A DNA stretch of 64,000 nt. Source: Bostrychus sinensis (taxonomy: Eukaryota > Chordata > Actinopteri > Gobiiformes > Eleotridae). Under the pieces are notes generated by a model. The model was not told the origin of the DNA and made no database searches. It saw only the letters and a program-made list of their open reading frames with translations. The translations under genes were made by a program, and so were the position numbers. Location: NCBI GenBank assembly GCA_020698575.1, contig CM036241.1, forward strand, positions 33,477,416-33,541,415. The letters are read 5' to 3'. Shown in pieces: positions 24,501-33,300 of the stretch (positions are counted from its first letter, which is position 1; each line of letters opens with the position of its first letter).

Positions 24501-26975
24501 TCTACAGTGGTCAGTGGGGGACAGTGTGTGATGACTACTGGGACATGAACGATGCTCAGGTGGTTTGCCGACAAGCCAGATGTGGCAATGCTGTGTCAGC
24601 CCCAAGTTATGCACATTTTGGACAGGGCAGGGGTCAAATCTGGATGGACAATGTTCATTGTTCAGGAAATGAGTTGCATTTTACAGACTGCTCACATAAT
24701 GGGTTTGGAGTGCACGACTGTGCTCATTATGAAGATGCTGCAGTTGTCTGTGAAGGTAGGTTCTGCACTTACAGAATCATCTCTCAATATACAGCATACA
24801 CGTAATTACAAAACACGATAAGACAATAGTCAATAGGCCACTCATATTCTCATCATTAGCCTGATCCTTATTAATGCACTGTTTCAATGACGACATAGAC
24901 ATTTTTTATCTAATAGTCCCGCACTCAGCTACATGTTCTGAATGCAGTACTGTAATCTAGCATTGTTTTTAGATAATTACTGCCCTGTAACAAAATACAA
25001 CTGTTTGTTTTTTTCTAATTAATCTTTTATTAAACTAGGTCCATTGCCACAAACCACAATGGCTCCAACTATTCCAGGTGAACATTTCATTTGTACATCA
25101 CTGAGTAAAAGTCTGATCCCATCCCTACAGTAGTATGATGGTCACTGTTTTATTTCACCATGATGATTATTGTAACCAAATAAAATATTTAATGTACACT
25201 ACAAGATACATTCTACTTCACCTCGTTAATGACACATTTGTTTTTTTCATTCAATATAACTAAACCTATTCAGTGAGACTGGTGGGCATTAACAGTGCCT
25301 GTTCTGGGAGAGTGGAGGTCTTCTACAGTGGTCAGTGGGGGACAGTGTGTGATGACTACTGGGACATGGCCGACGCTCAGGTGGTTTGTCGACAAGTTGG
25401 ATGTGGCAATGCTGTGTCGGCCCCACATTATGCACATTTTGGACAGGGCAGGGGTCAAATCTGGATGGATAATGTTCATTGTTCAGGAGATGAGTCACAT
25501 TTAGCAGACTGTTCACATAACGGATTTGGATCCCACAACTGTAGACATTATGAAGATGCTGGCGTTGTCTGTGAAGGTAGGTTCCTGCAGTCACAGAGCC
25601 ATATCTTGGTTTACAATCCTGGATCTAAAATCTCACCCCTCCCTGGCCTCTGTCTCACTTCATCTCTTCAGGACAGCACCCTCTTCTGCCGTCTTCTGCT
25701 ATCGTTTGCTCTCGAGATCAGATGGAAGTGGGTGTGCGTTTGAACAGCCTGCAGGCAGCTGGTCTGAATGCACAGACCGGTCACCTGTCTATCCCTCAGT
25801 GCTCCAACCACAGAGTGAACGGTGATTTTGTGTGGTACCAAGCACCGCGCCAGTCTGGACTCTGTGGAAACGTGCTAAGGGTGAATTTGATCTCTTTTAC
25901 CTTTGGCCATTCTGTATAATGACTATGACTATTGTGTACTCTAATGTTACATAATCTGAATATATTATATGATGTGTCTGTTCCTTTCAGACCAATGCGA
26001 CCCATGCTGTCTATTACAACGCATTGTTCCTGTATCCTCAAAGCACTGCTTCCTTTGCACAGCCTGAGATTATTCCCTTCTCTTGTGCCTACCCCATGAC
26101 AACCAACTCCACACTCAGCACTGTGCCAAGACTTTTACTGTGAGTACTTCTCTACTTTCACTAATAGTAAGAAAAGGAGGAATAGGCATTTATACATCAT
26201 CTGTTGTGTCCTGTACAGGAATAATGGAGGTCTTTCAGGACGGGGCACTCAGCCAACTGCCTCCATGAACCTGTACCGTGACTCAGGTTTTGCTCAGAGA
26301 TATCCAGGGGGGGCAATCACTTTGACAGTGGGCTCTGCTCTTTATGTGGGAGTGTCTGTGGATGAGACAGATCCCAGCTTCAGACTGGTTTTGGACAACT
26401 GTTACACCTCTCACTCCTCCAACCCCGAGGACCCCACCCGCTACTATCTCATCAGATCTAGGTAGATTTTACACTTTGTGGAATTGAATGTTGCAAATGA
26501 ATACAGTTACACTACACGTAAATACTTGCAGGTGTCCCGTGGACCGTCGGCATGTGTCAGTGATTGAGAGTGGCCGCTCTTTGCGAGCTCGCTTCTCTGC
26601 CCTGGTCTTCCCAGTAGAGGGCAACAGCCCATATGTGTATCTTCACTGCAGATTGAGCTTGTGTGACAGGAGGCTCAACAACTGTGTACCTGTAAGCACC
26701 ACACTCATCTACTCATAGTAGTCGCTGTAGTAGTAATAGTAATTAAATATACTGTTGTGTGTCTCTTCATAGTATTGTGCAGGGAGGGCCAAACGGTCAC
26801 TTCACAACAGTGCTCAGCTAGGTCAGCTTCATCCTCTCACCGTTGGACCAATTTTCCGTGAGTGTACACCTTAAAAAATATGAATTATGTTGGTGAGAAT
26901 GTAGTGATAATACTATTATATTCTTGTCTTTTTTAAGGGAGAAGTAAGAAAACATCCCAAAAGAGTCTCCAGTAG
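18450..26975 (+). CDS. DMBT1-like secreted SRCR-mucin-ZP glycoprotein (14 coding exons)
   Basis: Joined exons: 18450-18501, 18620-18934, 22582-23286, 23624-23927, 24210-24248, 24453-24755, 25039-25077, 25274-25576, 25672-25880, 25991-26139, 26219-26461, 26532-26691, 26773-26857, 26938-26975. Apart from one extra base in exon 4, phases agree and give about 980 residues: signal peptide (1-17), SRCR1 (18-122), Thr/Pro mucin segment (123-357), SRCR2 (358-458), 13-residue linker, SRCR3 (472-572), linker, SRCR4 (586-686), ZP domain (from about 696) and a short basic tail. Each SRCR has eight Cys (group B). Proteins with SRCR plus ZP modules (DMBT1/hensin/CRP-ductin) are secreted epithelial and mucosal glycoproteins that polymerise through the ZP module and bind microbes or matrix. 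CUB domains, found in mammalian DMBT1, are absent. A dibasic RAKR site after the last ZP cysteines and no C-terminal membrane helix suggest a secreted form. Function is inferred from family. The frameshift leaves open whether this allele makes the full protein. Confidence 0.88.
18620..18934 (+). CDS. DMBT1-like exon 2: SRCR domain 1
   Basis: Acceptor AACTCCAG, donor GTAAGT, 315 bp (105 codons), phase 1-1. Translation contains VRLVNSSDPCSGRVEVF, GQWGTVCDDLWDMADAQVVC, VGCGRAV, IWLDDVQCSG and HLTDCTHRGFG. Eight cysteines mark a complete group-B SRCR. The one-exon, phase-1-1 organisation is usual for this family. Confidence 0.95.
19978..20346 (+). pseudogene. RecQ-like helicase fragment
   Basis: An open frame of 122 codons includes LKEEQRLALQSF, KKDILALLPTGFGKSLICQ (a Walker A-like GFGKS box preceded by the LPTG typical of RecQ-type helicases) and VAPLVAKLMG. 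Only the first ~60 residues of a helicase ATPase core are present. The continuation IRLAMGCIQTHMIY has no helicase motifs Ia-VI. There are no flanking exons or splice structure. It is most likely a fragment of a multicopy fish RecQ-like sequence carried by a mobile element and inserted in this intron. It is not thought to be expressed. Confidence 0.6.
20626..22135. repeat. Long inverted repeat (fold-back element)
   Basis: The left arm (about 20,626-21,150) is the reverse complement of the right arm (about 21,540-22,135). Matched landmarks are GCAGAGCTTTATT (left) / AATAAAGCTCTGC (right), ACACTGAACACCAATAAATT (20,707) / its complement at about 22,028-22,047, GGAGTGTGGCTGAGAATATA / complement at about 21,970, and CTGACACC(G/A)(A/G)CAGTCTTCTTC / complement near 21,660. 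The arms are several hundred bp, diverged by small indels, with a roughly 350-400-bp centre. Edges are near CCCTAAACC (left) and GGTTTAGGGG (right). Frames inside are unrecognised. Confidence 0.85.
22582..23286 (+). CDS. DMBT1-like exon 3: Thr/Pro mucin-like segment
   Basis: 705 bp between acceptor ACCTTTAG and donor GTAAGC. It is open for all 235 codons in the frame set by the neighbouring phase-1 exons. Nearly every codon is ACN (Thr) or CCN (Pro), arranged as TTTTPTTTPT-like units, and it ends TSYFD. Such a segment is expected to be densely O-glycosylated and extended, acting as a spacer between SRCR1 and SRCR2. The repeat period makes length variation between alleles likely. The long minus-strand Val/Gly reading of the same DNA is a shadow. 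Confidence 0.88.
23287..23623. other. Intron 3 of DMBT1-like gene
   Basis: AT-rich, with no feature beyond an ATTAATTAATTAATT run near 23,485. It ends in acceptor ACCTACTTAG. Confidence 0.7.
23624..23927 (+). pseudogene. DMBT1-like exon 4: SRCR domain 2 with a 1-bp insertion
   Basis: The exon is 304 bp, whereas its sister exons at 24,453 and 25,274 are exactly 303 bp. Sisters read GTGGAGGTCTTCTAC; this one reads GTGGAGGATCTTCTAC, an extra A at about 23,669. In the incoming frame the result is VRLVDGYSTCSGRVED, then a wrong frame and TGA at about 23,702. The correct frame resumes as VCDDYWNMADAQVVCRQVGC through EDAGVVCE to the GTAGGT donor. Apart from this base the domain is intact, with all eight Cys codons, so the damage is recent or an assembly/sequencing error. 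Both flanking introns are phase 1, so skipping the exon would restore the frame. Confidence 0.85.
24210..24248 (+). CDS. DMBT1-like exon 5: 13-residue linker
   Basis: 39 bp, phase 1-1, acceptor AAACTAG, donor GTGAAC. Reads GPLPQTTMAPTIS, a Pro/Thr linker between SRCR2 and SRCR3. It is almost identical to the exon at 25,039, which supports both. Confidence 0.82.
24453..24755 (+). CDS. DMBT1-like exon 6: SRCR domain 3
   Basis: 303 bp, phase 1-1. Reads VRLVDGNSACSGRVEVFYSG, GTVCDDYWDMNDAQVVCRQ, GQIWMDNVHCSG, HFTDCSHNGFG and ends VVCE. Eight Cys are present. One substitution is notable: RQARCG where the sisters have RQVGCG. Donor GTAGGT. Confidence 0.95.
25039..25077 (+). CDS. DMBT1-like exon 7: 13-residue linker copy
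   Basis: Duplicate of the linker exon at 24,210 with Ser changed to Pro near the end (MAPTIP). Phase 1-1, identical splice sites, 829 bp downstream of its twin. Confidence 0.82.
25274..25576 (+). CDS. DMBT1-like exon 8: SRCR domain 4
   Basis: 303 bp, phase 1-1. Reads VRLVGINSACSGRVEVFYSG, GTVCDDYWDMADAQVVCRQ, VGCGNAVSAPHYAHFGQGRG and ends EDAGVVCE, with eight Cys. The next exon starts the ZP part. Confidence 0.95.
25672..25880 (+). CDS. DMBT1-like exon 9: start of ZP domain (ZP-N)
   Basis: Acceptor CATCTCTTCAG, phase 1 in and phase 0 out. Reads AIVCSRDQMEVGVRLNSL, LSIPQCSNHRVNGDFVWY and SGLCGNVLR. Conserved ZP-N cysteines and the MEV.V start are evident. Confidence 0.93.
25991..26139 (+). 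CDS. DMBT1-like exon 10: ZP domain
   Basis: Phase 0 in, phase 2 out. Reads TNATHAVYYNALFLYPQ and PEIIPFSCAYPMTTNSTL. It contains NAT and NST N-glycosylation sequons and the last ZP-N cysteine (FSCAYP). Confidence 0.93.
26219..26461 (+). CDS. DMBT1-like exon 11: ZP domain (linker and ZP-C)
   Basis: 243 bp, phase 2 in and out. Reads NGGLSGRGTQPTASMNLY, VGSALYVGVSVDETDPSF and LVLDNCYTSHSSNPEDP. These are the typical LYV.V......F.L.L..C.ATP-like positions of ZP-C. Confidence 0.93.
26532..26691 (+). CDS. DMBT1-like exon 12: ZP-C
   Basis: Phase 2 in, phase 0 out. Reads RCPVDRRHVSVIESG, RARFSALVFPVEGNSPYVYL and HCRLSLCDRRLNNCVP. This is the FxFxxxxxxVYLHC..LC signature of ZP modules, with the last paired cysteines. 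Confidence 0.93.
26773..26857 (+). CDS. DMBT1-like exon 13: end of ZP module and furin-like site
   Basis: Phase 0 in, phase 1 out. Reads YCAGRAKRSLHNSAQLG and LHPLTVGPIF. RAKR followed by S fits a proprotein-convertase site; cleavage there normally frees ZP modules for polymerisation. A mild hydrophobic patch, LTVGPIF, follows. Confidence 0.88.
26938..26975 (+). CDS. DMBT1-like exon 14: C-terminal tail and stop
   Basis: Acceptor CTTTTTTAAG. Reads RRSKKTSQKSLQ and stops at TAG (26,973-26,975). The tail is basic, with no transmembrane helix or GPI-type signal. Confidence 0.75.
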
Positions 26976-27284
26976 AAGAAATATTTATTTACATTATGGA
27001 TGATGAATAGACAATTGTTGGCCACTAACTTTTGTGTAGCTAATTTTGGTGATATGCAGTAAAACTGTCAACAAAAAGCCTAGTTAGGATTTACCAGTGT
27101 AATATGATGTCACATGCTGTTTTGTATTTAATCAAACATGTAAAGATTTATTGTCTAATAATTTTATAACATGAGAGTATATATAATTTACTTTAAATCA
27201 TATTTTCTATCAAGCGTGATGCAGCGTTTATAATTTTGAGATGAGGTACAGTATGATGTAAAATATGCATTGAAATCAAATAAG

Positions 27285-27290
27285 AATAAA
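27285..27290 (+). terminator. Candidate polyadenylation signal
   Basis: AATAAA, about 310 bp after the DMBT1-like stop codon, followed by a T-rich stretch (27,296-27,310). This implies a 3' UTR of about 330 bp. Confidence 0.5.
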
Positions 27291-27319
27291 CATCTGTTTT
27301 TTCTTTTTAAAATTTTATT

Positions 27320-28080
27320 TAGCAAAATATCATAAACATTTAACAAACATAACATTCTGCATAAATGTAATAAACAACACATAAATAAACAGAAAAAAGC
27401 TGTAATAATGACAATCACATCATGTGACAATAATTTGCAACCAGATTGAATTTCAAAACTCACTTGCAAATAAAACTAAATATATTCTGTTTTCCAGAAA
27501 AGTTTGTGTGCACAAACCACAAATATCTATACTCTTGATGGTACAGTCATTGATAGGGTTATCTCCTATTGTATCTAGGTTTCTGGATTGATGATCATCT
27601 TTTAAAGAGTATGTTAGAGAATTATAGCTTGAAATCAAAACTGTTGCTTTTTTACAGAAATAAATGTTACGTTCTGTTAAATCGTAGAAAAAATATACTT
27701 TTTTTTATTAGTTCTAGACTTTGGGGATATAATTTATATGAAGGGTTCTCCTTCCACCTTAAAATCTCTTGATACAGTTTCTGACCTCTCCATTTCATAA
27801 CTGGTGACAACTACAAAACTCATCATTGTGGCAGGACAGAGAGCAACACTGTGTTGTGTATATTACTTGTAATTACTTGTATATATAACTTGTTGGGAGG
27901 CTTAAGGAATATCTCATGTTTACTTAACTATAGCTCAGGTCCCTTTACTCCAAGATCACATGACTTTTTAGTTCTGAACACATGAAGACAGAACTAGGCC
28001 TTTTGCTTTCATGCTCCCCACAAACAGAATAACATTCAAAAACTTCTTCGACTGGACTCTTGCACTCTAAAACAACACAA
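27320..28080. other. Intergenic stretch
   Basis: AT-rich. Frames on both strands lack motifs. Nothing is recognised. Confidence 0.5.
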
Positions 28081-28082
28081 CA

Positions 28083-28185
28083 CAGTGGCATAGTGGTTAG
28101 CATGCCTGCCTCACAGCAAGAAGGTTCGTTTCCCAGACAGTGTAGGACCTTCCTGTGTGGAGTTTGTTTTAGCCAGTTTCTTAAT
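28083..28185 (+). repeat. tRNA-like head of a fish short interspersed repeat
   Basis: GTGGCATAGTGGTTAGCATG (A-box-like), GCCTCACAGCAAGAAGGTTC (B-box-like) and TTCCTGTGTGGAGTTTG follow the order of a widespread fish SINE-like repeat. It is partial and not a tRNA gene, since no acceptor stem forms. Confidence 0.7.
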
Positions 28186-28689
28186 CTTGGTGTGATCTCC
28201 TGGTTAAAGAAAGCACTGGTGACTGATATACACAAAAATGAATGTACACGTTTTTTATTGTTGCTGTGAGCTTTTCAAGTGTACAACAATCAATGTTAGG
28301 ATGCTTAGCCAGTAATGTACTGATATTTTGGTTTTGGTCTTTCCAGTTTAAAAGAATAATTTTCATGAGGGTTCTTGCCATTACCAGAATTTGGTGTAGC
28401 TGTATGGGTAGAGAGAGAGAGGAGATTAGTTAGTGAGCAGACAAACAAGTGGAGAGGGGAGATGCTGAGACTGAGGATCCTTGCCTGATAGCACCTCTAA
28501 AACCTCTGACCAAAAGCAGGTAGTTGTCTTCTGATGGGAAATAAGTGCGTAGTATTGTCTGGATAAACTGCAGGTTTGTATGGTATAACATAATAAGGTG
28601 TGTACATGCATATTGAGGGCCAGTTGAATCATTTGGTGGTTTGTGTTGATCTCTGAGCTCAATTTGTCTATCGGGAAGGCGATGGTTTT

Positions 28690-29340
28690 GTTGTGATGTA
28701 GAAAGAAAATTGTATGTCTATTGAAGTTGTGAGTAGTTTCAAGTATTTGGGAACACACATTGATAACAAGCTAAACTTCTCGCAAAATGTGGAGGAGATT
28801 TATAAAAAGGCCAGTCAGAGATTGTTTATGATCAGAAAACTTTGAGGTGTTCTTGAGAGAGTCAATGTCAGCCTGACTGAAAGTGTTTTAATCTTTAATA
28901 TCACTGTCTAGTTTGTTTTTTTCACTGTTCCTAATAAGAACAAGCTGAACAGGATTGTTAAAAATGCAGGGAAGATCACTGGTCGAGTCCAAAAACAACT
29001 AGACCTACTTTATCAGACTGCTATGTCCAGAATAGCTAAATCTATCTCTAGTGACACTGAACATCCTTTGTTTAGTGAATTTGGTAAATGCCTTCAGGAC
29101 AACGCTACAGAATGCCTCTAGTAACTAAGAAAGTCTACAAAGGGTCATTTGTCACAAATGAAGTCAGTTTACTGAACAAGCACTTGTGAAAGGTTTTTAA
29201 TTTTTTAAATGATGGTGTTTTCCTGTGCCAATTATCATTGGTATTTCTATACTTGTGTTTATGTCTTGTATTTATTGTATTTGTGTGACTGACGGTGAAC
29301 TGACTACAAATTTCCACTAAGTGGACAATAAAGTTAAAAA
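28690..29340 (+). mobile_element. Decayed LINE 3' end (L2-like), reverse transcriptase tail
   Basis: Reading with interruptions gives VVSSFKYLGTHIDNKLNFSQ, EEIYKKASQRLFMIRKL, then a stop, ...NKNKLNRIVKNAGKITG and AMSRIAKSISSDTEHPLF. These are the characteristic post-palm blocks of L2-type fish LINEs (FKYLG..D.KL.F..N...IYKKA.QR). The element ends with AAGTGGACAATAAAGTT. It is 5'-truncated and dead. Confidence 0.8.
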
Positions 29341-29344
29341 CTGT

Positions 29345-29960
29345 GAGTCTAGGGGTTTGAGTAATTTTAATGTGTTGTCCCTTTAGTCTGATAACTGACA
29401 ACTAAAACATTCTCCCCATTCTTTTATGAGTCTTTTTATTCTGCTTAAGGGTTATAAACAACAACTAAAAAATTTTTTTAGTGTTTATAACAGGATACAG
29501 GCCATTCATCAGCCTCAACAATAGAAAGGCCAGATTAGACTTAAAAAAGAAGATGGCAGCCCAGGTCTGGGAGTGCATGCTTTGGACATATAAAACTAAA
29601 ATCAACCTGTAAAACATGGTGGAGCAGTGTGATGCATGGGCATGAATGGCACTGGGTCACTGGTGTTTACTGATGATGTGACAGTTACTCTGTAGTATAT
29701 TAACTCATTTGTTTAAAGCAAATTTTTTTATAGCACTCAGTCAATCACACCAAGAGACTCGAATTATCACTAAAAGAGAGGATGGGCCACGTGACACGAT
29801 GTACACACAAAAATCTTTCATTAGCTAGGTTGTCTTTTATTGTAGGCTACTTAAGGTGAGCAGCACTCACTAACCGGTTACTTGGGTGATGTTTTGGAGC
29901 ATACAAAGGTGATCATGATTTTATTTCCACAATGTGACTGGCCTATCATGCTTTTACACT
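29345..29960. other. Intergenic stretch upstream of phactr3
   Basis: Includes a fragment near 29,605-29,690 (ACATGGTGGAGCAGTGTGAT, GGCACTGGGTCACTGGTGTT) resembling a common fish dispersed repeat. No gene is seen. Confidence 0.45.
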
Positions 29961-29974
29961 GAACATAACGTAAT

Positions 29975-30204
29975 GAACTCGATTAGCGGCGAGCTAGACG
30001 TTGCAGCGACCACACGGGTTAACGGGGAGTGCGTGAAGGCGTCACGATGCTGCGCGCGTAATGGATTTCCCCATCAGTGCTGCTGCTTCTCGGGGAGCGG
30101 GAGCTGCGGCCATCCAGCCCGCGAGCCTCAACTGAATTAGCTCCAACACTTTAGCGCCGGTGTGACCTTGGTTTTCCATCCTCGACGCGTCTTTGCCTCA
30201 CCAA
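29975..30204 (+). promoter_or_regulatory. CpG-rich promoter/5' UTR region of phactr3
   Basis: The sequence changes from AT-rich to CpG-dense (for example GATTAGCGGCGAGCTAGACG, GCTGCGCGCG, TCGGGGAGCGGGAGCTGCGG) just before the ATG at 30,205. No TATA box is evident. A CpG-island start is inferred; the exact start site is unknown. Confidence 0.55.
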
Positions 30205-30316
30205 ATGGCCTCCTCCTCGGACGGACTGGAGGAGGACTGCGTGTTGCAGAGGGGGAGATCTCAGAGTGACCCAAGCAGCATTACCGAAGTCCGCTTGGCT
30301 GAGGCGCACCGAGAAG
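30205..30316 (+). CDS. phactr3 exon 1 (initiator)
   Basis: ATG in the CpG-rich block. Reads MASSSDGLEEDCVLQRGRSQ then SDPSSITEVRLAEAHRE. Human PHACTR3 likewise begins with a short acidic stretch, then RGRSQSDPS. Ends phase 1 at a GTAAAA donor followed by a poly-A run. Confidence 0.85.
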
Positions 30317-33300
30317 GTAAAAAAAAAAAAAAACCTATGGACGCGGTCGCTCTGTTTGACACCTGTCAAGAGCGCACGCTGTATGCCTGTGGCGTGCACA
30401 CATAAACGTGACACATGGTGATGATAGTGATGTCAGGGGCACAGCTGCAGCCTGTTAAACTGGGCTAATTCCTGGTCCAGGTTCATTTGTATGCGCCAAA
30501 CGTAGGCGCTGTTGTAAACGTGCGTCATTAAGCCTACATTCCTTACATGGACCGCTGCTGTTCTCGCAGTTTATTGAAATGAACCCAAATCGACACAGGA
30601 TGAATAAGGACGGCGTGCGAGGCGTGTCCATCTGGTGTCATACCAGTTATTTTGGTCATGGAGATTAATTGTTCGTTCATTTGAACCGTAGCTCTAGAGC
30701 CTATGCGTAATGACCTGTCAAATTTTCATCCTTCAATGTCAGACTCACGATGGGCAGATCGAAAATCACAAACAGCGATTAATGGCAACAGTTACAGCCT
30801 TAAATAGAGATTGCTGTCGTTTTTTCGCACATGGACTATACAGTATGTCCAGTAAGATGTGATGGGAGGCTCGCTGTGTATTAGGTTGTTGCTATAGTGA
30901 TCCGATTGGCACAAGGCAGCACTCTTCTCTCCAGCTGTGAGCCGACATGGTGTTTGCTACAGGAGACCTTTCTCAGCACATCGATGGCGGTGTGGGCTAC
31001 AGCCGCCAGCCATTCAGAGTTAAACAACACCGTGCGCTTTTATTTGTGTTCCTTTGACAAATTGTAGCCTATGCCTATTTACATGTTTACCAAAGACTGG
31101 AAAAATATAAGTGATTGGGTAACTAAGTGAGATACTAAGAAGAGATATAAATATAGGTAACCTAACATTAGAGGATTGAAAATGTACATTTCACTGGCCT
31201 CATTTAGCTACAATGTCTGTGTTGCATTACAGTCGCCAGCTTCTCTAAATTGGACTGCGTTGTCTTTGACTAATTATATAACAGAATAACTTTTTGGCCT
31301 TTAAAAGGAACGTTTAAATCGCGCACGTCATTTGACATTTCAAGTTATCAACACCAGATGGCTGTATTGCGCACAATCGATTCCCATTACACACACACAA
31401 CAAAACTCTGAATTACCTATATGTCCTTCTAAGCCAAACTTCTTAAAAGCCGATTTGATTTGTTTAGCAAACTCTGCATACAGCCAGGCTATTTATTGTT
31501 CCAACAAGACAGCTTTAAGGTCCCATATTATGCCTTTTATCAGGCTTTTTGAAATAATTTTGGACACCTTTGCACCTTTGGACACCTTAGTTTTACAACT
31601 TAAAATAATGTATATGTATGGGAAACGTCTTCTTTCGGGTCGCTGTTTCTTTTACTTTGTAGAGAATGCTAGGATTTGGTGCTAAACTTATATCAATTTA
31701 AGCTCTGAAATGATCAGAATGAGTCCAGTGATGGTGTATGGGCTTAAGAAATGTGCAAGAGCACTTAGAGTGGTGAGACCCGAGCATTTCCAGCTCTTCA
31801 TAGGGCACAGGCTCAGCAAACAGGATTACTCAAACATGCGTGAATGAAACAAAGTACTACTCAAGATATGTTTTTGAAGTGGCACCATTATAACATAGTT
31901 AAAATCTTAAAAAGGTTCACTTTGCATAAAAGGGGATCTTTAAAGGATTGTTCATACTAAAGCCAGTTGCAGGAAGGCAGTGTGGCAATAATTTCTTGCC
32001 TACGGTACTGTATCTTCTAATGAAATTATATCTGTCTCCTAAATTTGTAGAAAATTAGAGGACTCACAGATATGTTAAGAAAAGCACGCTGCAGCACATG
32101 CATCTCTGCCAACTGGGGGCATACGCGGCCCCGTTTGGACTCCCGTTCTTGTCACGTTGTTGTGGTTGTTATGGTTACGTAAGAGTGAGACTCATGAGAC
32201 ATCACTTAAAGGATGGCCTTGTTTGATTTCTGTTCATTAATGTAATTTGTTGCTAGTCAGGTTTGCCATTGGCTTACCCCAAAATCTCATAATTCTTGCA
32301 TATCTCAGGTACAGTACAAAATGTGCCTGCTCCCCCCTAGCTGGGTACCCTACTGTGGCTTTGATCCTGCAACTTAACGAATAATCTCCTTTAAAGGGGT
32401 AAATAGACCATACTTAGTACAGAGAAGCTTTCTTATCTTAGCAGAAATAAAAAGCATGTAAATGTTCTTACAATTTTATCTAAAGGTCCCCTCTTTTTGG
32501 AGCTGTTTTATGCTTTTAATTATATTTTTAAACCAATCTTGGTCACCTTTAGCACAGCACTGCATCTTTTACAACCTTTAAAAAGATTTTGTGAAGAGAC
32601 AGAACAGACAGAAAAAAGCTCTTTCTTTCATTAATTGTTTTGTATTTTTCTATAAAATAACAAATAGCTGTGAGGAATCAGTGGAAACAGACCTGTACAC
32701 TGTTTATTGCAGAGGTGGCCAAACCTTTTTGCATGAGGGCCAGATTTCAGCAAAAATTATATGACAGTAACAGTATGGTAATAGTTCTAGCATATGTTAT
32801 TTTTTTTTCAATATAAACAGTATATAGTTAATAATAATATAGTCTCTGTTTAAATATATTTAAATTTATATAAAAGTTCAGATCAGGCTTGAGAGTGGTA
32901 GAGGAGATACATAAATGAAATGCTGCTTAATGGTGCTGGAGGGACATAAACAATACATTTTATTATGGAAACTGAGGGCCAAATAAAATCTCACCCCATG
33001 TCACAACTGGCCCTCAGGCTGCACTTTGTACATGCCTGGTTTATTGGATAAATGAATAAGTCCAGACTGGATGTAGAGGGTTTGTTGATTGATTTGCCAT
33101 TGCTTCCTGGAGTGGGCAGGGTTTGTGTAACACAGCCTTTTGAGGCCTCAAAATGGCCGTGCCTGAGAATACAGGATTACTCAAAAAAGTGTGAATGAAA
33201 AAAAAAACACAACTCCAGTTATGTTTTTGATAAGGGACGAATATATGGTAGAATGCTCAAAAAGTTGATTTTGCATAATATAGCTCTTTAAATAAATAAA

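Noticed and set aside
28083..28185. tRNA gene
   Set aside because: A-box and B-box-like words are present but no cloverleaf or acceptor stem forms. It continues into the known SINE-like tail.
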